A stretch of DNA of 17,191 bases from CAZPMO01 sp964587515 (GTDB taxonomy: Bacteria; Pseudomonadota; Alphaproteobacteria; MPNO01). Below are positions 13,991 to 17,191 of the stretch, one piece after another; within the stretch, counting starts at the first letter, position 1; each line of letters opens with the position of its first letter. The notes beneath the pieces were generated by a model, which was not told where the DNA came from, did no database searches, and worked only from the letters and a program-made list of their open reading frames with translations. A program made the translations under genes and the position numbers. The stretch spans positions 1 through 17,191 of the forward strand of contig CAZPMO010000101.1 of the NCBI GenBank assembly GCA_964587515.1. Reading direction: 5' to 3'.

Positions 13991-14983
13991 ATGTCGAGTT
14001 GTGGTCCGTCCATGTCAAACATACCGATCGAAAGAGAAATCCTCCGACGTTCCCGGCGTGGCGGCCTTGCCGCGCTCGCCATCGCGACGGCGCTGGGCTG
14101 CGCCGGTGCGACGACGGCGGCGGCGGAGAAGCAGCGCTATCCAGGCATGGTCGGAGAGATCGGCGCCTATGTGGCGACCGCGGACGATACCCTGCTTGAT
14201 ATCGCCCGCCGTTTCGGCCTCGGCTTCACCGAGTTGGTCGCGGCCAACCCTGGTGTGGACGCGTGGTTACCGGGGGCGGGCAAGAAACTGATCCTTCCCT
14301 CGGCCCACCTGGTGCCCGATGCGCCGCGCGAAGGGATCGTGTTGAATCTCGCGGATCAGCGTCTTTACATCTTTCGCGCGCGATCGAAAACGGTCGAGAG
14401 CATCCCGATCGGCGTGGGGCGGGATGCCTGGAATACCCCGATCGGACAAACCAAAGTGGTGCGCAAACGCGCCAACCCGGACTGGCATCCGCCGAAATCC
14501 ATTCGCGCCGAGGACCCGACACTGCCGCGGGTCGTGCGCGCCGGCCCCAACAATCCCCTCGGCCAGTTCGCCATCTATCTCGGTTGGAGCGGCTATCTGA
14601 TCCACGGCACCAACAAGCCCATGGGGGTGGGTCGCCGCGTCAGCCACGGCTGCGTGCGGTTATATCCTGAACACATAAAACGATATTTCCGGTCGATCGC
14701 CATCGGCACCCGGGTCACCGTGGTCGATCAGCCCATCAAGATCGGATGGGTCGATGGCGTGCTGATGCTGGAAGCTCACCCGAGCCAGGCGCAGGCCGAC
14801 GATATGGAAGCTGGCGAGAAGATCGCCCACGAGACTCCGGCCGAATTCGAATACCGTATTCTGGATGCGGCGGCGGAGAACGCCAGGCAGCTGGACTGGC
14901 CAAAAATCCGGCGCACACTACGTGCGCGCCGGGGAATTCCGGTCAATATTCTGAAGCAGGAAAGCGCGGCGATCGAAAGTTGA
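13991..14983 (+). CDS. secreted LysM-YkuD L,D-transpeptidase (ErfK/YbiS-like)
   Basis: A 330-residue envelope enzyme. Residues about 15-45 form a signal peptide: a basic segment REILRRSRRGG, a hydrophobic core LAALAIATALG and a likely cleavage site after TTAAA. A LysM-like peptidoglycan-binding segment follows (59-103, AYVATADDTLLDIARRFGLG). The YkuD catalytic domain (115-247) contains YLIHGTNKPMGVGRRVSHGC (202-221) with H205, H219 and nucleophile C221, then GTRVTVVDQPIK (239-250). Order of domains and the motif context closely match the E. coli enzymes (ErfK, YbiS, YcfS) that attach Braun lipoprotein to peptidoglycan. In-frame ATGs at 13991 and 14012 are both possible; neither has a strong Shine-Dalgarno. 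It is convergent with a lipoprotein gene of the matching substrate type. Confidence 0.92.
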   Translation: MSSCGPSMSNIPIEREILRRSRRGGLAALAIATALGCAGATTAAAEKQRYPGMVGEIGAYVATADDTLLDIARRFGLGFTELVAANPGVDAWLPGAGKKLILPSAHLVPDAPREGIVLNLADQRLYIFRARSKTVESIPIGVGRDAWNTPIGQTKVVRKRANPDWHPPKSIRAEDPTLPRVVRAGPNNPLGQFAIYLGWSGYLIHGTNKPMGVGRRVSHGCVRLYPEHIKRYFRSIAIGTRVTVVDQPIKIGWVDGVLMLEAHPSQAQADDMEAGEKIAHETPAEFEYRILDAAAENARQLDWPKIRRTLRARRGIPVNILKQESAAIES

Positions 14984-14995
14984 GACCGCCGCGCT
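14963..14995. terminator. bidirectional hairpin between L,D-transpeptidase and lipoprotein genes
   Basis: AGCGCGGCG (14963-14971) and CGCCGCGCT (14987-14995) form a perfect 9-bp stem with a 15-base loop, spanning the transpeptidase stop codon. The 3' flanks are short T-containing runs (CTT on the plus strand, TTTCC on the minus strand), so it could weakly terminate both convergent transcripts. Confidence 0.45.
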
Positions 14996-15007
14996 CTTAA
15001 GTCCTGA

Positions 15008-15259
15008 TTACTTGCGGAGGCCCCGCCGGAAAATCCGGTCGGCCTTGTCGCCCGCGGCCTTTGCTTCGGCGGCGGCGCGTTCCGCGGCGGCGGCGGCGCG
15101 TTCGGCGGCGGCTGCCGCCCTCATTGCCGCGCTTTTCGCGTCATTCGACGAGGCAATCGCGGAATCGAGCTTGGAATTGTCGCCCTCGCCAAGCGTCGTG
15201 CAACCCGCGGCGAGTACCACCGGCAGTACAATAACCGCCAATCGCGTAACAAACTTCAT
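15008..15259 (-). CDS. Lpp/OprI-like alanine-zipper outer-membrane lipoprotein
   Basis: An 83-residue lipoprotein. The signal peptide MKFVTRLAVIVLPVV ends in the lipobox LAAGC, so C20 would be acylated. The mature part begins TTLGEGDNSK and becomes a heptad-patterned, alanine-rich helix (about 31-76) containing two copies of AAAAAER. It ends GLRK, with a C-terminal lysine (K83) directly before the stop. Overall length, Ala-zipper and basic C-terminus resemble Pseudomonas OprI (also 83 residues as I recall it) and E. coli Lpp, whose terminal lysine is joined to peptidoglycan by an L,D-transpeptidase. An AGGAGG Shine-Dalgarno (15266-15271), 6 bases from the ATG, suggests strong translation. The start is chosen on that basis; in-frame codons further upstream lack a signal peptide. 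It is tail-to-tail with such a transpeptidase, 24 bp apart. Confidence 0.88.
   Translation of the reverse strand: MKFVTRLAVIVLPVVLAAGCTTLGEGDNSKLDSAIASSNDAKSAAMRAAAAAERAAAAAERAAAEAKAAGDKADRIFRRGLRK
15077..15118. repeat. tandem 21-bp repeat within the lipoprotein gene
   Basis: Two adjacent imperfect 21-bp units (15077-15097 and 15098-15118), each beginning GCGTTC and rich in GCC/GCG codons, encode the two AAAAAER heptads on the minus strand. A third, more diverged unit lies at about 15056-15076. Seven codons per unit keeps the coiled-coil register. Confidence 0.55.
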
Positions 15260-15288
15260 TTTCTTCCTCCTGGTAGATCGCGGGTTGT

Positions 15289-15302
15289 GGCCCGCGCGGG
15301 CC
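15289..15302. other. 14-bp GC palindrome upstream of the lipoprotein gene
   Basis: GGCCCGCGCGGGCC is its own reverse complement and lies 30-43 bases upstream of the lipoprotein ATG. In the mRNA it could form a short 5' hairpin; on DNA it could be a protein site. The rest of the divergent gap 15260-15495 shows no promoter pair I would defend. Confidence 0.35.
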
Positions 15303-15495
15303 CCCGGCCCCAGAACAACCAGAACTGGATACATCAAATAGGTTAATAAAACCAGTAGGGCCGATTCTCGCCTGATTGAAGCAAGTATCTCCGCGCCGTT
15401 TCGTTCAAAACTACGTTAACGGGGATCCCGCCCCTGTGCCGCTCCGGTCTATGTGCTAACGTCCGGCGCGGCCGGCACCAACGACAGGACAAGTG

Positions 15496-16392
15496 ATGGA
15501 TTGGACGCTCTACTGGTTTATGTTTCCGATCTCCATGTGTATCGCGACCACGGCGATGCTCAGCGGGATCGGCGGCGCGGCGATGTTCATCCCGATTTTC
15601 GTGATTATATTTCCCATCCTGGGACCGGAGTATCCCCTGACGACGGCGGCCGCCATCGGCTCCGCCTTGATGACGGAGGTCTTCGGGTTCTCATCCGGTT
15701 TCGTCGGCTATTACCGAAAAAAGCTGATTGATTTTCGCAGCGCCGTGCCTTTCTTCGCGGTCTCCATACCCATTGCCATCGTAGGCGCGGTCATGCTGGC
15801 GGTGCTCAAGGAACAGGAGATTGTGCTGAAGGGCGCATACGCGCTTCTGATGCTGATCCTGTGCCCGGTGATCCTGCGTCATACGCCGCCAACGGATATG
15901 TATCTCGAACATGGCGCCGGTGGGCCGGACCCGGACCCCAAGCGCCCGGTGCGCACCATCACGGCCCGCGACCAGCGGACCTATACCTATCGCGCGCCGA
16001 AACAGGGCGTCGGCGGCGGCGCGGTAACCAGCCTGGGCGGATTTCTGACCGGCCTGCTGGGGGTCGGCATCGGCGAGGTGATCATGCCGCAACTCGTCAA
16101 GCGCAACCACGTGCCGGTGCCGGTCGCGGCCGCGACCTCGGTTTTCATCGTCATCGTGACCATCGCCAGCGCCTCGTTCACGCAGATCACGGCGTTGATC
16201 ACGGCGGGCGGCGTCAACGCGATCCCGTGGAATCTGGTCTGCTATACGATTCCCGCGGTCATCATCGGCGGTCAGATCGGACCCTGGCTCCAAGGCCGGA
16301 TCGAACGCCGCACGATGGAACGCGCGATCGGCATTTTGTTCGGCATAATTGGCCTTGCCATGGGTTGGATCGTGGTGCGGTCGCTGATCTAA
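15496..16392 (+). CDS. TSUP (TauE/SafE) family membrane permease
   Basis: A 298-residue inner-membrane protein with about eight hydrophobic helices in two homologous halves, the layout of sulfite-exporter TauE/SafE proteins. The paired glycine-rich family motifs are MLSGIGGAAMFIP (21-33) and LTGLLGVGIGEVIMPQL (184-200). A hydrophilic loop (about 129-170) with PDPDPKR separates the halves and is probably cytoplasmic. TSUP proteins move sulfite, sulfonates, sulfoacetate or other organic anions; the substrate here is unknown. AGGA (15486-15489) lies 6 bases before the ATG at 15496; a GTG at 15493 directly before it would add one residue. The stop codon overlaps that of the convergent ribokinase gene by 4 bp. 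Confidence 0.9.
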   Translation: MDWTLYWFMFPISMCIATTAMLSGIGGAAMFIPIFVIIFPILGPEYPLTTAAAIGSALMTEVFGFSSGFVGYYRKKLIDFRSAVPFFAVSIPIAIVGAVMLAVLKEQEIVLKGAYALLMLILCPVILRHTPPTDMYLEHGAGGPDPDPKRPVRTITARDQRTYTYRAPKQGVGGGAVTSLGGFLTGLLGVGIGEVIMPQLVKRNHVPVPVAAATSVFIVIVTIASASFTQITALITAGGVNAIPWNLVCYTIPAVIIGGQIGPWLQGRIERRTMERAIGILFGIIGLAMGWIVVRSLI

Positions 16393-17191
16393 ATGGGGAT
16401 CGCGGGCGCCAATTCCGCGAGCCGCGCGTCGATTTCCCCGGCTGTCGGCGCGTTTGCCTGCGCGCCCTCGCCGCGGCAGGCCAGCGCCCCGGCGACGGAC
16501 GCCCGGCGAACGGCATCGCACAGCGTGGCGTCTTTATCGAGGGCGGCGGCCAATACGCCGGTAAAGGCGTCGCCGGCGCCGGTGGTGTCGACGGCCGCGA
16601 TCTCCAACGCACCGATTTGCCAGGTCCGCCCATTTGCGTGGACGACCGCGCCCCGCGCGCCCAGCGTCGCCACCACGGCGCCGCCGAACGCCCCGGCCAG
16701 CGCTGTGATATGTTCGGTCGAACTCGATCCGTCCAACCCATACGACGCGCTCAGCATCGACGCCTCTCCGGCATTGACGACCAGGACATCAACCGCCTCC
16801 AGAGCTTCCGCTGGCAACGGCGCGGCGGGCGCGGCGTTCAGCACAATTCTGGTGTCCAGGGCGCGGGCGCGGGCAATCAGTTTCGTGGTCTCCGCCAACG
16901 GTACCTCAAGCTGCAAGACCAGAATCGTATCGCGCCCCAACGCATCGTCCGGCACCTGGTCGGCCCGAGTCGCCAGGTTGGCGCCGCTGGCCACCACGAT
17001 CTGGTTCTCGCCCCCGGTTTCGACGCATACCGCCGCGCAGCCGGTCGCCGCCGCCACCCGCCCGACGCCGTCCATGCGGACGCCCGCCTCCCCGAGCCCC
17101 GCCACAGCGACCTCGGCGAAGCCATCGCGGCCGACGCAGCCATACATCGCCACCCGGGCGCCCGCGCGAGCCGCCGCCAAAGCCTGATTTC
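16389..17191 (-). CDS. rbsK: ribokinase (PfkB family), N-terminus outside window
   Basis: About 267 codons of a PfkB-family sugar kinase; the frame is open to the right edge and only the first 30-40 residues are missing. The visible start NQALAAARAGARVAMYGCVG matches the GKGANQA region that lines the ribose site. Further ribokinase-like segments are GENQIVVASGAN, LQLEVPLAETTKLI, NAAPAAPLPAEAL and VDVLVVNAGEASML. The catalytic signature DTTGAGDAFTG contains the base Asp in GAGD, and GEGAQANAP lies near the C-terminus. The product would phosphorylate ribose or a similar pentose or nucleoside sugar at the expense of ATP. No ribose transporter or RbsD is visible in the window. Ribokinase is more likely than fructokinase or adenosine kinase because of the NQA and GAQ segments. 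Confidence 0.88.
   Translation of the reverse strand, partial: NQALAAARAGARVAMYGCVGRDGFAEVAVAGLGEAGVRMDGVGRVAAATGCAAVCVETGGENQIVVASGANLATRADQVPDDALGRDTILVLQLEVPLAETTKLIARARALDTRIVLNAAPAAPLPAEALEAVDVLVVNAGEASMLSASYGLDGSSSTEHITALAGAFGGAVVATLGARGAVVHANGRTWQIGALEIAAVDTTGAGDAFTGVLAAALDKDATLCDAVRRASVAGALACRGEGAQANAPTAGEIDARLAELAPAIPI

Noticed and set aside
13991..14120. Lipoprotein signal in the L,D-transpeptidase (ALGC)
   Set aside because: The residue at -3 is Ala and Leu is at -2, which does not fit the lipobox; a later AAA cleavage site fits signal peptidase I better.
1..17191. Mobile element, CRISPR array, tRNA or rRNA genes
   Set aside because: No transposase, integrase, regularly spaced repeats, cloverleaf or rRNA-like segments were recognised.

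Overview
GC-rich bacterial DNA with dense, single-copy metabolic genes, most of them preceded by clear Shine-Dalgarno sequences. The gene families point to a free-living proteobacterium, most likely an alphaproteobacterium: a dihydroxyphthalate-decarboxylase-like protein, a luciferase-like flavin monooxygenase, a Rieske oxygenase, a CoxL-like molybdoenzyme, UbiX, and a TSUP exporter. That placement is inferred from content only. I found no tRNA, rRNA, CRISPR array, insertion sequence or phage gene.

Left part (1-7003), catabolic enzymes. In order: the 3' half of a 4,5-dihydroxyphthalate decarboxylase-like gene (+), a luciferase-like monooxygenase (-), a divergent SDR (+), a hydantoinase/dihydropyrimidinase (-), a DapA-family aldolase/hydratase followed closely by a Rieske oxygenase alpha subunit (+,+), and a two-module VOC protein (-). 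Taken together (oxygenase, possible ring-cleavage-type protein, aldolase/hydratase, cyclic-amide hydrolase, decarboxylase) this looks like part of a pathway for an aromatic or N-heterocyclic acid. The substrate cannot be read from the sequence. No ferredoxin reductase, transporter operon or regulator is present.

Middle (7210-10881), a likely three-gene co-directional unit: a MAPEG-family membrane protein, a xanthine-dehydrogenase/CoxL-type molybdopterin subunit without its FeS and FAD partners, and a bicupin-like protein. An EamA/DMT transporter follows on the other strand.

Right part (11933-17191): a transglutaminase-like protein (+), UbiX (-), a PaaI-type hotdog thioesterase (+), a secreted LysM-YkuD L,D-transpeptidase (+), an Lpp/OprI-like alanine-zipper lipoprotein ending in lysine (-), a TSUP permease (+) and the 3' part of a ribokinase (-). 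The transpeptidase/lipoprotein pair is the most coherent functional unit here: the enzyme type that links an outer-membrane lipoprotein to peptidoglycan lies tail-to-tail with a lipoprotein that has the right C-terminal lysine.

Architecture: strands alternate almost gene by gene. Three tail-to-tail pairs overlap by exactly 4 bp through shared stop codons (CTAA/TTAG). Several head-to-head pairs have compact candidate divergent promoters. No gene-free stretch exceeds 300 bases; the largest gaps are 7004-7209, 11773-11932, 13298-13449 and 15260-15495.
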